From positions 1 through 64,000 of the forward strand of contig JAILNR010000041.1 of assembly GCA_024691325.1 (NCBI GenBank): a stretch of 64,000 bases of DNA, read 5' to 3'. Of this stretch, positions 25,284 to 34,051 are shown in pieces (within the stretch, counting starts at the first letter, position 1; each line of letters opens with the position of its first letter). The stretch comes from Saccharofermentans sp. Lineage in GTDB: Bacteria; Bacillota; Clostridia; Saccharofermentanales; Saccharofermentanaceae. Both the position numbers and the translations under genes were made by a program. Below the pieces are notes generated by a model, which saw only the letters and a list, made by a program, of their open reading frames with translations, did not search any database and was not told where the DNA came from.

Positions 25284-27191
25284 GTGAAACGCACGGAAGA
25301 TAATATCTTCGATAATTACGAGAAGAAATCTCGCAAGGGTGTCGGGCATATCGCATCGGCAATAGTGTGCGGTGTGATGATTGTCGCGATCATAGGTGTC
25401 CTTATATGGATAAACTCGACTTTGAAGATAGAATCCGGTGTTGTTCCTGACTTTCAGGCTGCTATGGATGAAGGGCGTTATACTGATGCTCTTGATATCT
25501 ACCGCAGCGTTCACGATATTGTCGTAGCATCCGATGACTCCGCTTTGGCTGAGGATTCTACTTTGCAGATGCAAAGGGCACAGATGGCCCAGATGGAGCA
25601 GATAGTTAATGAGAGACTCCTGTCCATCGAAGAGCAGATGAGAACCTCCCGTTATACGCCTTCGACGGTTGATCTGAGGTTCATGAATGAGATGGGGGAA
25701 CTGACATCGTCCCAGATATCTATTTGGCTTAACGATCTTAGTACGGAGTTTTTGCTCGGTACGATAGAGAAGCCTGACCTTGTTTTTATTTTCGAGCAGA
25801 TGAGCCAGGTCGGTAATGTCTCGGCTACCACAACCCCTTTGCTTCATGAGATAGAGACGATCGAGATGGCAAGAGGTGAGGTTCAGGCAGCGGAGGCTTC
25901 TTTTGACGAAGGTGACTATGTAGCCTCGGTTCACGGATATGAGCTTGTATGTCAGAACTATGAGGGATTTGTTTATAACTACGCAGTCAACAGGCTTACT
26001 GAAATCAAGGACATAATGTATGAGCCGATGCTTGCCGAGGGTGAGCATATGCTCGAGCGTTACAGGTATTTTTCTGCTGAGTCGCTTCTTTCGGATCTTG
26101 CAGTTATTTTCCCTGATGATAACCGTATTAATTCGGATCTTCTTGAGGCCACGAGCCATACCACGCAGGTTGCCGAATATACGGGTACTGTTGAGGTCCT
26201 GAGCATAAGGCAGCTTATTGCGGATCCTTCAAGGGGGGCTTCCAATACAGGTCTTTATCTGTCGACTGATGAGTTTACGAGGATGCTTGAGCAGCTTTAT
26301 GCCAATGACTATGTTCTTGTGGATGCCGAGACAATGGCGGATATGAGTGAGGACACTTTCATGACCGAGGTTAACCTGACGGTGCCTGTAGGAAAGAAGC
26401 CTCTTATACTTGTGCTTGATACATTTGACTATAATGCGGGCAGCACTTATAACTACGGTCTGTGCACACAGCTTGCTCTCGATGAACAAGGCAATGTGGT
26501 AGGTCAATATGTGGCTCCGGACGGCACGCTTGTTTCCGGCAGAGATCTGGAGGCCATAGGTATTCTTGACGCGTTCGTGGAAGCGCATCCCGACTTCTCC
26601 TTTGACGGCGCGAAAGGTGTTATCTCGATATGCGGATACGAATCCGTATTCGGCTATGTTATAAGTTCGGATGAGGCTGATGACAGGTCTGAGGCTCTTG
26701 CTAATGTGGGAAGACCTAACGTTACATTTACAGAGAACGAGATTGCAGCGAACAGACAGACTGTCTCCGAGATAATGAGTGTTCTTCAGGATACAGGCTG
26801 GAAACTCGCGTCATCAACGTATGGCAACATCAATGCTTTTGAAGCTGATATGGATACGATAGTTGCCGATACACAGAAATGGATGGATCAGATCGAGACT
26901 TTGATAGGTGATGTCCATATCATTGTTTACCCGGGCGGTAACTATATCTACGGTACTGATCCGAGAGCCCAGTATCTTAAGGAGAACGGATTCAGGATCT
27001 TCTTCGGAATGGGTTATAACCCGTATCATATTTATGGTGATAACTATCTTTACTATGACCGTACTCCGATAAGCGAATCAACGCTCGCGACTAATGATTA
27101 TTCGAGATTGTTTGATGTTACGTTGATACTTGATTCATATGTCAATGCTGTAGTGCCGGCGGATGAGACACAGCAGCAGGAAACGGTCTAG
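25284..27191 (+). CDS. Membrane-anchored NodB-fold protein, probably inactive
   Basis: The 635-residue protein has one transmembrane helix at about 22-44. A helical extracellular region follows (25-300, TPR-like spacing such as FQAAMDEGRYTDALDIYRSV). The C-terminal domain resembles polysaccharide deacetylases: LVLDTFDYN near 377 stands where NodB enzymes have TFDDG, and VYPGGNY near 548 fits their motif 3-4 region. The metal-binding H-x-x-x-H motif appears as ASSTYGN near 508, with Ser and Asn in place of both His. Loss of the His pair suggests a binding or scaffolding role at the wall. It starts at GTG 25284, right after the parC stop, and may be co-transcribed with parC. Confidence 0.6.
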   Translation: MKRTEDNIFDNYEKKSRKGVGHIASAIVCGVMIVAIIGVLIWINSTLKIESGVVPDFQAAMDEGRYTDALDIYRSVHDIVVASDDSALAEDSTLQMQRAQMAQMEQIVNERLLSIEEQMRTSRYTPSTVDLRFMNEMGELTSSQISIWLNDLSTEFLLGTIEKPDLVFIFEQMSQVGNVSATTTPLLHEIETIEMARGEVQAAEASFDEGDYVASVHGYELVCQNYEGFVYNYAVNRLTEIKDIMYEPMLAEGEHMLERYRYFSAESLLSDLAVIFPDDNRINSDLLEATSHTTQVAEYTGTVEVLSIRQLIADPSRGASNTGLYLSTDEFTRMLEQLYANDYVLVDAETMADMSEDTFMTEVNLTVPVGKKPLILVLDTFDYNAGSTYNYGLCTQLALDEQGNVVGQYVAPDGTLVSGRDLEAIGILDAFVEAHPDFSFDGAKGVISICGYESVFGYVISSDEADDRSEALANVGRPNVTFTENEIAANRQTVSEIMSVLQDTGWKLASSTYGNINAFEADMDTIVADTQKWMDQIETLIGDVHIIVYPGGNYIYGTDPRAQYLKENGFRIFFGMGYNPYHIYGDNYLYYDRTPISESTLATNDYSRLFDVTLILDSYVNAVVPADETQQQETV

Positions 27192-27266
27192 TGTTATTTT
27201 TGTCAACCGGTGGTATGAAATAAAAAAAAAATATATAATTAGATATATTGTTTCGGAGGGTAGATC

Positions 27267-27719
27267 ATGGCAAAAACTGACAGATTGTCTGAATATGTTA
27301 ATGAACAGCCGATTCTTTGGCACGACAGAAGACGTTACTTAGGTCTTCCAATCTCATTTACAAGATATAGTTTTGATAAAGATAAGTTTTATCTGAAGAA
27401 GGGACTTTTCAATACAAGTTCTGATGAGATCCTTCTTTACAGAGTCCTTGATGTCAGACTTTTAAGAAGCTTCTGGCAGAAGATATTCGGTGTCGGAACC
27501 ATAGTTCTTAAGACAGCCGACCAGACAACTCCTTTATTGGAGATCAAGAGTGTCAAGGATTCTGAGCGTGTAAGAACTGCACTCAGTAATATCGTTGAGA
27601 ACGAGCGTAACGAGAAGAGAGTTCTTGGTAAGGAAATGTTCGGTGCTGCCGGACATCATGATCTCGATCTTGACGGCGACGGACTTGCAGATCATATTGA
27701 CGCAGATCTTTTAAATTGA
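27267..27719 (+). CDS. PH-like domain protein with a calcium-loop tail
   Basis: The 150-residue protein resembles bacterial PH (bPH) domains. LPISFTRYSFDKDKFYLKKGLFNTSSDEI and YRVLDVRLLRSF have the strand pattern of that family (YdbS/YvbH relatives). Residues about 130-147 read HDLDLDGDGLADHID, an EF-hand/TSP3-type Asp-rich loop usually found in secreted proteins. No signal peptide is visible, so the protein is expected to be cytoplasmic. ATG 27267 follows GGAGG. A TATAAT lies at 27234-27239. It is close to the sirtuin gene (17 bases), suggesting an operon. Function unknown. Confidence 0.6.
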   Translation: MAKTDRLSEYVNEQPILWHDRRRYLGLPISFTRYSFDKDKFYLKKGLFNTSSDEILLYRVLDVRLLRSFWQKIFGVGTIVLKTADQTTPLLEIKSVKDSERVRTALSNIVENERNEKRVLGKEMFGAAGHHDLDLDGDGLADHIDADLLN

Positions 27720-27736
27720 TAATGGCAGGGTAATAA

Positions 27737-28606
27737 GTGGAGACCAGGTTAGACAGGTACGAGGGAGCAAGAGCAGCGAAGATAGCTGAACTTCGTGAGC
27801 TTATCGAGAAGTCCAAGAAGATTGTTTTCTTGGGCGGTGCCGGTGTTTCCACGGAAAGCGGAATCCCTGATTTCAGAAGTGGTGATGGTATCTATAATCA
27901 GGAGAGTGGTCTTAATTACAGGCCTGTCGATATCATCTCCCATTCTTTCTTTGTTGAACATCCTGAAGAGTTCTATGACTTTTACAGAAGAAAGCTTCTG
28001 TATCCTGATGCCAAGCCGAATAAAGCACACAAGGCTCTGGTCAGACTTGAGCGTCAGGGCAAGCTTATGGCTATCATTACGCAGAATATCGATAAGCTCC
28101 ATCAGGATGCGGGGTCCAAGTGTACGATCGAACTTCACGGCTCTGTATTCAGAAACCACTGTATGGAGTGCGGTAAGAAGTTTAAACTTGACTATATCCT
28201 TGCTACCGAGGGCGTTCCTCACTGCGACAGATGCGGCGGTATGATTCGTCCCGATATTACCTTATATGAAGAGAATCTCGAGCATGATAAGGTCGATGCA
28301 GCTATCAAGGCTTTGAAGAAGTGCGATCTTCTTATCATCGGCGGAACTTCTCTTACGGTTTATCCTGCTGCAACCTTTTCTCAGTTTATTAAGCATAACA
28401 ATATGGTTATCATTAATAAATCTTCCACATATCTTGACCTTTCCGCGATGCTTACTATTCACGACAGCATTGGAGATGTACTTGATTCTGCCATTCCCAA
28501 GAGGAAGAAGAGATCAGACGCAGGCAAGAAGAGGAAGAAGACTACAACAAAGAAGACAACGGCTAAGAAGACCACTTCCAAAAAGCCGGGTACGGATAAG
28601 AAATGA
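27737..28606 (+). CDS. cobB: Sir2-family NAD-dependent protein deacylase with lysine-rich tail
   Basis: The 289-residue sirtuin removes acyl groups from lysines using NAD. The Rossmann core has GGAGVSTESGIPDFRS, TQNIDKLH and the catalytic His in ELHGS. The zinc ribbon is C-x2-C (CMEC) and C-x2-C (CDRC), then RPDITLYEE and GTSL. The core ends at about residue 253. The last 36 residues are half Lys/Arg, with three consecutive TT(T/A/S)KK units, like histone H1 or bacterial H1-like tails. The tail may bind nucleic acid. The start is GTG 27737. The stop overlaps the next gene by 4 bases. Confidence 0.88.
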   Translation: METRLDRYEGARAAKIAELRELIEKSKKIVFLGGAGVSTESGIPDFRSGDGIYNQESGLNYRPVDIISHSFFVEHPEEFYDFYRRKLLYPDAKPNKAHKALVRLERQGKLMAIITQNIDKLHQDAGSKCTIELHGSVFRNHCMECGKKFKLDYILATEGVPHCDRCGGMIRPDITLYEENLEHDKVDAAIKALKKCDLLIIGGTSLTVYPAATFSQFIKHNNMVIINKSSTYLDLSAMLTIHDSIGDVLDSAIPKRKKRSDAGKKRKKTTTKKTTAKKTTSKKPGTDKK

Positions 28607-30384
28607 CAGATTTTTTCTCAAAGGAAGCTTCGGCACTTAAAGAACAACAGCAGGAATTAGACAGGAAGAACCGCAGATTAAGTCTACTGCGGCTCGTTTT
28701 TTTTGTGCTTTTCGCAGGGGGCGGAATAGCAGGTTTTGTTAAGGGATATAATCCGGGTTTGTTTGCGGTAAGTGCTGCGGCTCTTATCGTGTTTGGCGTT
28801 CTTTGTTATGTGCATGGTAAATCCAAGCGTAAGGCGGCTTTTGTAGAGGCTAAGATAGTATCTAATGACAGATATCTTGCAAGAGCCGTAGGTGATTATT
28901 CCAAGTTCGAAGATGACGGTAAGGAGTTTACTAATCACTCTCATTCGTATTCTTCTGATCTTGATCTTTTTGGCTCGCATTCTATTTACGAACTGTATAA
29001 CGTTTCTCACTCTGTATGGGGCAGGAAGGCGTTTGCTGACAAGCTTACGGGGAAGGACATAATGTCTTTGGATAAGAAGACTATCCTCGAGAGGCAAAAG
29101 GCTGTTAAGAAACTTTCAGAAGATCCCGGATTCCTTCTTGATTATGAGGCGACAGGTATGATCAATCCTATTACGAAGGTCCCGGAGGCACTCATCAGAT
29201 TGTGTTCTAAGAGTAAAAAGATACCTTCATCCTATAAGCTTCTTTATAAGCTTATCCCGTTGATCTGGCTTGTTCCTTTGATCTTGCTTTTTATGGGCAA
29301 GGGAGGATATGCAAGGATTGCTGCTTTGCTTGTAATCCTTATCAATCTTGTAATCTGGTTTGTTATGACGAAGATGGAGTTTACGGACATCTTCAAGGCG
29401 GGACTTATATCTAAGCAGGCGGTTGCCGTTAAGAAGCGCATTGAACTTATTATGAGTGAAGATGGCAGAAAGCAGCTGTTTGTTCCTGAGTATTTAAGTG
29501 ATGAGTCTTCTGTAGAGGCGGAAGAACTTATCAGGGCTTGTAATCTTTGTTCCGTAAGGGAACAGCCAATCTCTGCTTTGATTCTTAATTCTGTTATGCC
29601 GTATGACCTTATGTGTGCTGACAGACTTATTGACTGGGCTTGTAAGTACGGAGAGTCTTTTATCGGCACGATCGGTTCGTTAGGTCAGATTGAGAGTTTG
29701 ATGTGTGCATGTGTTCCGGGGCTTGTCTCGGATAATGCTTGCTATCCTTCGATAAATGAGGAAAAGAGTGCTTATTTTAAGGGGACCGATATGGTTCATC
29801 CTTTGCTCGATCCTTCTTCGGTGGTGTCGAATTCCGTAACTATCGATTCACAGGTTGCTCTTATAACCGGATCTAACATGAGCGGTAAGACAACTCTTAT
29901 AAGAACTGTAGGCATTATGTGTGTTTTGGCTTATACAGGATCTATGGTTCCCGCATCATCTGTTGATCTGTCGGTAATGAGGATAATGACTTCGATGAGA
30001 ATTGCTGACAGTCTTGAGGAGAGTATGAGTACATTTAAGGCTGAACTTGTACGCATCGGTTCGATCGTGAAGGCGGCATCTGATGAGAAGCCTTTGCTCT
30101 TCCTTATTGATGAGATATTCAGGGGAACTAATTCCCAGGATAGGACTGACGGAGCCGAGATGGTGTTGAAGAACCTGTCAAAACCTTATATATCAGGCTT
30201 CATGACTACTCACGACTATGCTCTTTGTGACAGGATCGTTGAGCAAAAGTATGAAGGCATAATATTCTGCCATTTCTCCGAGAGGTATGAAGGGGATAAC
30301 ATCATATTTGACTATACGCTCAGAGACGGGCTTTCCCATGAATCCAACGCAAAATTCTTAATGAATCTTGTCGGTATAAAATGA
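28603..30384 (+). CDS. Membrane-bound MutS-like ATPase
   Basis: The 593-residue protein has two hydrophobic hairpins: about residues 25-67 and 208-250. Its C-terminal domain is MutS domain V: Walker A GSNMSGKTT near 423-431, Walker B LLFLIDEIFRGTNSQDR near 500, then TTHDY. It lacks the mismatch-recognition domain with Phe-x-Glu of true MutS. Such membrane MutS-like proteins occur in Clostridia and Bacteroidota, with unknown role. DNA repair should not be assumed. It overlaps the sirtuin gene (ATGA), so coupled expression is likely. Confidence 0.75.
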   Translation: MTDFFSKEASALKEQQQELDRKNRRLSLLRLVFFVLFAGGGIAGFVKGYNPGLFAVSAAALIVFGVLCYVHGKSKRKAAFVEAKIVSNDRYLARAVGDYSKFEDDGKEFTNHSHSYSSDLDLFGSHSIYELYNVSHSVWGRKAFADKLTGKDIMSLDKKTILERQKAVKKLSEDPGFLLDYEATGMINPITKVPEALIRLCSKSKKIPSSYKLLYKLIPLIWLVPLILLFMGKGGYARIAALLVILINLVIWFVMTKMEFTDIFKAGLISKQAVAVKKRIELIMSEDGRKQLFVPEYLSDESSVEAEELIRACNLCSVREQPISALILNSVMPYDLMCADRLIDWACKYGESFIGTIGSLGQIESLMCACVPGLVSDNACYPSINEEKSAYFKGTDMVHPLLDPSSVVSNSVTIDSQVALITGSNMSGKTTLIRTVGIMCVLAYTGSMVPASSVDLSVMRIMTSMRIADSLEESMSTFKAELVRIGSIVKAASDEKPLLFLIDEIFRGTNSQDRTDGAEMVLKNLSKPYISGFMTTHDYALCDRIVEQKYEGIIFCHFSERYEGDNIIFDYTLRDGLSHESNAKFLMNLVGIK

Positions 30385-30429
30385 ATTAATAGAATATTAA
30401 TATTTTATTCACATTTGCCCTAAATTCCG

Positions 30430-30458
30430 TTGCTTTATTTATATATTAAATATAAAAT
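30430..30458 (+). promoter_or_regulatory. Promoter of the kinase/vWA/PP2C operon (leaderless geometry)
   Basis: TTGCTT (30430-30435), a 17-base AT-rich spacer, and TAAAAT (30453-30458). The usual start distance puts +1 at about 30465, which is the A of the first ATG. No Shine-Dalgarno sequence is present. Confidence 0.55.
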
Positions 30459-30464
30459 TGAGTT

Positions 30465-32165
30465 ATGGCATTAGAGCAATTAGACAATTATGGGGCTTTG
30501 ATTGTTGATTACTCTTTTATTAAGGAATTCGGGGCTACCACTTTATTGACCGAATTACTTGATATTGCGACCAACGGTCACAAAGATGTATATGTAAGCA
30601 AAGCCTTCAAATTACTTCATTATTGTGTTATCCACCAGGCGGATGATATTTCCGTTTCTGTGTCTGATGCCATGCGTGAGTTTGCAGCAATACTGCTCCC
30701 TGAGAAGCTTTTGCATTCTTTCCCCGCTTTAAACACCGAGGATTTCTTTGAGAAAACTTCACAGATTCCCAACGCTTGTATTGTAACGGCTTCCACAGGT
30801 ATCTTCATAAAGAGGATACGCGAGAAGCTTCCTGCTTATATTGGTGATATCTGCGTAATAAGCCCCGAAGGAGATATCAATTACTATCATGGCATCTCTG
30901 AATTGCTCGCAGATTTTCCCGCCGTTGAGATAAGTCCTCTTGCAACTTTGGACAAGTATCTTGATGCACCGGTCAATTGCAATGTCGGTGATACTGTTGT
31001 TACAAGTACGGGAAAGAGGATCACTCTCGAGAAGAGGTTAAGCGCTGGAGCTGAAGGAATGGTATTTACCACCAATGATCCCAAGATAGTAGCTAAGATC
31101 TATCACAAGGGAATCATCACGCCTTTGCGCTGGAAGAAGCTTCAGACTCAGGTGAAGATGGGAATCAATGCCGTAGGTCTTTGCTGGCCGAAGGATCTTA
31201 TTTCCTATAGAGGTGTTCCTGTCGGATATACCATGATCATGGGCAAGGGAAGAACATTGGGAAATGTCTTCGACGGACCTGATGCTTTGCTTAACTCATT
31301 CCCTAACTGGAAGAGGATCGATATCGTATCAACCCTTGCAGATATCCTTGAGAAGTATATCTATCTTCATATGAACGGTATAATCGCAGGCGATATTCAG
31401 ATGAAGAATGCTCTTATCTATTCTGCGAATGCCATCTATCTTATCGATATGGACAGTGTGCAGGTTGAGAACCTTCCTTGTCCTGTTGGAACAGAGGAAT
31501 TTACAGACCCGAGATTATGGGGAACTGATTTTGCATCTTTCTTGAGGAAACTCGAGGACGAGGATTATTCCATCGCCATGCTGGTATTCTCTTTGCTGTT
31601 CTGCGGACTGCATCCTTATGCAACAAGAAACGGTGCAGAGACTTTACGTGAAGAGATACTTAACAAGAAATTCCCTTATGAACTTGATAATTCTTCGGAT
31701 GATCATATTCCGAAGGGTGGTTACAACTATATTTGGGAGTATTTGCCTGAAGATATCAGAACTATGCTCTATGGAACATTCCGTGAGGGTAAGTCTTTTG
31801 AAGCATTGAAGTGGTATGAGACAGTGGTTAACTATAAAGAAGCGCTCTCGTCTGAAGCATATGAGGACCCTGAGGCTTATAAGGCTTTCCCTAAGATGGA
31901 TTATGTGGCAACAAATCCTGATCCCGTGGTAAAACCCAGATTCACACCTGCGGCTAATGCAACAGCGGCTCCAACTTCGCCGTTTGCTCCCAAGACGCAG
32001 CCTTCTTCCGGTACATCATTTACGCAGAGGAACGGGCAGGGGAACTACAACAAGTTTTATATCAATACCGATCCGGTCCCGAAGCCGGATGACAAGAAAA
32101 AAACTGACACCAATGGTGGTAAGAATGATGGCGGACTAAGAGGTCTGTTCAAGAACAGGAGATAA
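30465..32165 (+). CDS. PIN-like/protein kinase fusion of a TerY-P-type triad
   Basis: The 566-residue protein has a PIN/nuclease-like alpha-beta N-terminus (about 1-170: IVDYSF, VYVSKAF, NACIVTAS, CVIS), possibly inactive. A protein kinase domain follows at about 185-455. It has a glycine loop AGAEGMVF (Gly195, Gly198), Lys211 in VAKIYHKG, a catalytic loop GDIQMKN (Asp310, Asn315) and DMD (Asp328) in place of DFG. The tail (455-566) is Pro/Thr/Ala-rich and basic. Kinases of this type with vWA and PP2C partners form the TerY-P triad, and E. coli yegI is comparable. It is expected to be a cytoplasmic Ser/Thr kinase. The gene heads a four-gene operon with 4-5 base gaps. The PIN assignment is tentative. 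Confidence 0.72.
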   Translation: MALEQLDNYGALIVDYSFIKEFGATTLLTELLDIATNGHKDVYVSKAFKLLHYCVIHQADDISVSVSDAMREFAAILLPEKLLHSFPALNTEDFFEKTSQIPNACIVTASTGIFIKRIREKLPAYIGDICVISPEGDINYYHGISELLADFPAVEISPLATLDKYLDAPVNCNVGDTVVTSTGKRITLEKRLSAGAEGMVFTTNDPKIVAKIYHKGIITPLRWKKLQTQVKMGINAVGLCWPKDLISYRGVPVGYTMIMGKGRTLGNVFDGPDALLNSFPNWKRIDIVSTLADILEKYIYLHMNGIIAGDIQMKNALIYSANAIYLIDMDSVQVENLPCPVGTEEFTDPRLWGTDFASFLRKLEDEDYSIAMLVFSLLFCGLHPYATRNGAETLREEILNKKFPYELDNSSDDHIPKGGYNYIWEYLPEDIRTMLYGTFREGKSFEALKWYETVVNYKEALSSEAYEDPEAYKAFPKMDYVATNPDPVVKPRFTPAANATAAPTSPFAPKTQPSSGTSFTQRNGQGNYNKFYINTDPVPKPDDKKKTDTNGGKNDGGLRGLFKNRR

Positions 32166-32170
32166 TTGAT

Positions 32171-32896
32171 ATGGCTGAGAACAACATTAATGCATCGGAT
32201 TTTGGAAGCAGCACTAAGAGAAGACTTCCTATTTGTTTTTGCCTTGATACATCAGGATCGATGATGGGTGCTCCTATACAGCAGCTTAATCAGGGTCTTA
32301 ATAACTTCATCGCATCAATTAAAGCCAATGACGATACAAGATCAGCTACGGATATCGCTATCGTAACGTTCGGTTCTTCCGTTGAGATTGTAATGCCCTT
32401 CGGTAAGATCTCTGAAGAGGGACTTCCCGAGATTAAGGCATCTACTACGATGACTCCTATCGGTGAAGGAATTCTTACTGCTTTGGAGCTTCTTAATGCA
32501 CGTAAGGAAGGCTATAAGGAGCAGGGAATCAAGTACTATCAGCCCTGGCTTGTCGTTATTACTGACGGTGCACCTCAGGGCCCTAATGCTATGGCAAATA
32601 TGGAACTTGCCATCAAAGCATGTAATGAACTTGAGAAAGACGACAAACTCGTTATCTTCAATATCGGTGTAGGAAACAGCGTGGATTTTGACATCTTAAA
32701 GAGAGTATCAGTAAAAAGAGAGGAGCCTATCTCAGTTACATCAGGTGACTTCGGTAAGCTCTTCGAATTCTTAGGCTCCTCGAGTTCATCTGTTGTTTCA
32801 TCCGGTATGAGTGATGACGCTTTGTATAACATATCTACTGAACCTGAAGGTGAGTCAGTTGATATGGACGATTTTATGAAATTCATGGAAGATTAA
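32171..32896 (+). CDS. TerY-like von Willebrand factor A protein
   Basis: The 241-residue protein is a single vWA domain with an intact metal site: DTSGS (Asp26, Ser28, Ser30), a Thr in STTMTPIGEG, and Asp in VITDGAPQGPNA. There is no signal peptide or membrane segment. It resembles TerY/YegL, cytoplasmic vWA proteins always found with PP2C and kinase partners. The C-terminal 40 residues are Ser-rich and acidic (SSSSSVVSSG, DMDDFMKFMED) and could be a phosphorylation target of the upstream kinase. ATG 32171 follows AGGAGA. Confidence 0.8.
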   Translation: MAENNINASDFGSSTKRRLPICFCLDTSGSMMGAPIQQLNQGLNNFIASIKANDDTRSATDIAIVTFGSSVEIVMPFGKISEEGLPEIKASTTMTPIGEGILTALELLNARKEGYKEQGIKYYQPWLVVITDGAPQGPNAMANMELAIKACNELEKDDKLVIFNIGVGNSVDFDILKRVSVKREEPISVTSGDFGKLFEFLGSSSSSVVSSGMSDDALYNISTEPEGESVDMDDFMKFMED

Positions 32897-32900
32897 TTAA

Positions 32901-34046
32901 ATGTCATCTATTACAGTATCCGCAGTAACATTAATGGGACAGAAGCACCACAACCGTGGTGTTCCTTGTGAAGATTCATCAATCGCAGTTCAAAGAGACG
33001 GTGTCTCCTGCGTTGTTGTCTGTGACGGTGCGGGATCTAAGCAGTATACACATGCCAGATTTGGTTCTAAGTCTGCTTGTGATACTATCTCGGATCTTCT
33101 TATTGATCACTTTGACGCACTTTATAACGAGAACAGGGAAGCTGCCGTACGTGCCATGGTAATTGCAGCAATTCATGTAGGCTTTGCTAATCTTATGGAA
33201 CAGTACAAGCTCGATAAGGTTGAGAGACTTTCCTGTACTCTACTTTTCTGTGCAGTAAAAGACAGAAGAATGCTTATCGGACACTTAGGAGACGGTCTTA
33301 TCGCCGGCGTATCTCATTCGGGTGTTCACCCCGTTACGATGCCTCAGAACGAGAAGGACGGAACAACGTTCTTTGTTACTGTTCCTCATGCTGCCGATTA
33401 CTTGAGAATCGTTAAGACGACCATTGATGACTACCATGGAATCGCACTTATGACTGACGGTGTTCAGGATAATGTCTATGACGAGAATACAGGTCTTGTT
33501 AAACCTGTAGTTGCACGTATGGTAGAGTCCGCAGCTAAGGGAAGAGAGCAAAGCGAGACTGAGATAAAGGACATCCTTTCCAAGTATATAGTAGGCTCAT
33601 CCAACAACAGTGATGACGCTTCTTTTGGAATAGTTTTTTTCGATGGGACCAAGGCCCCGGATTCGAATGAGCTTCCTAAGGAGGCGGATGCTTTTCCGAG
33701 AGCTAATGAGACCTTTAAGGAACTTCAGGCAGCAATGTTCCCTGAAGTAAAGAAAGCAAAGGCAGTGATGGAAGCATGCGCTTCCAATCCTCCTGCGGAG
33801 CCTGTTGCAGTAGGCGACGAATTGCCTGAGGGCGAAGCTCCACTTAAGCCTGTTCCCGCAGCACCTGCTCCTACGGCATTTAAACCGGAACAGCCTGCCG
33901 CTGCTGTCTCTGAGCCTGTTAAGGCTGCACACCATGAGACTTCGAAGAAGTCGGAAAGAACATCGGTACTTTTCAAGGTTATTGCTTTGGTTGAACTTGT
34001 TGCTATAATTCTGTTATTGATAAAAATATTTGTTTTAAAGGGTTAA
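32901..34046 (+). CDS. Tail-anchored PP2C-type protein phosphatase
   Basis: The 381-residue protein has a PP2C domain at about 1-255. It shows GVPCEDSS (Glu24, Asp25), CDGAGS (Asp42, Gly43), HLGDG, TDGVQDN and SDDASFG, the acidic residues that hold two metals. A Pro/Ala-rich linker (about 285-345) leads to one hydrophobic helix at the extreme C-terminus (about 358-378), so the phosphatase is anchored with its catalytic domain in the cytoplasm. It would reverse phosphorylation by the kinase in the same operon. Compare YegK and TerY-P PP2Cs. The membrane anchor is an unusual addition. Confidence 0.8.
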   Translation: MSSITVSAVTLMGQKHHNRGVPCEDSSIAVQRDGVSCVVVCDGAGSKQYTHARFGSKSACDTISDLLIDHFDALYNENREAAVRAMVIAAIHVGFANLMEQYKLDKVERLSCTLLFCAVKDRRMLIGHLGDGLIAGVSHSGVHPVTMPQNEKDGTTFFVTVPHAADYLRIVKTTIDDYHGIALMTDGVQDNVYDENTGLVKPVVARMVESAAKGREQSETEIKDILSKYIVGSSNNSDDASFGIVFFDGTKAPDSNELPKEADAFPRANETFKELQAAMFPEVKKAKAVMEACASNPPAEPVAVGDELPEGEAPLKPVPAAPAPTAFKPEQPAAAVSEPVKAAHHETSKKSERTSVLFKVIALVELVAIILLLIKIFVLKG

Positions 34047-34051
34047 GATAT

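Noticed and set aside
25245..26159. Minus-strand open frame of 304 codons opposite the NodB-like gene
   Set aside because: It has no ribosome site, its composition mirrors the opposite strand, and it runs across the parC end.
28603..30384. Annotation as the mismatch repair protein MutS or MutS2
   Set aside because: There is no mismatch-binding domain, no Smr domain, and there are transmembrane hairpins. Only the ATPase domain is shared.
30393..30404. Palindrome AATATTAATATT between the MutS-like gene and the kinase operon
   Set aside because: It is short and made only of A/T in an AT-rich gap, so it is expected by chance and would not form a stable hairpin.
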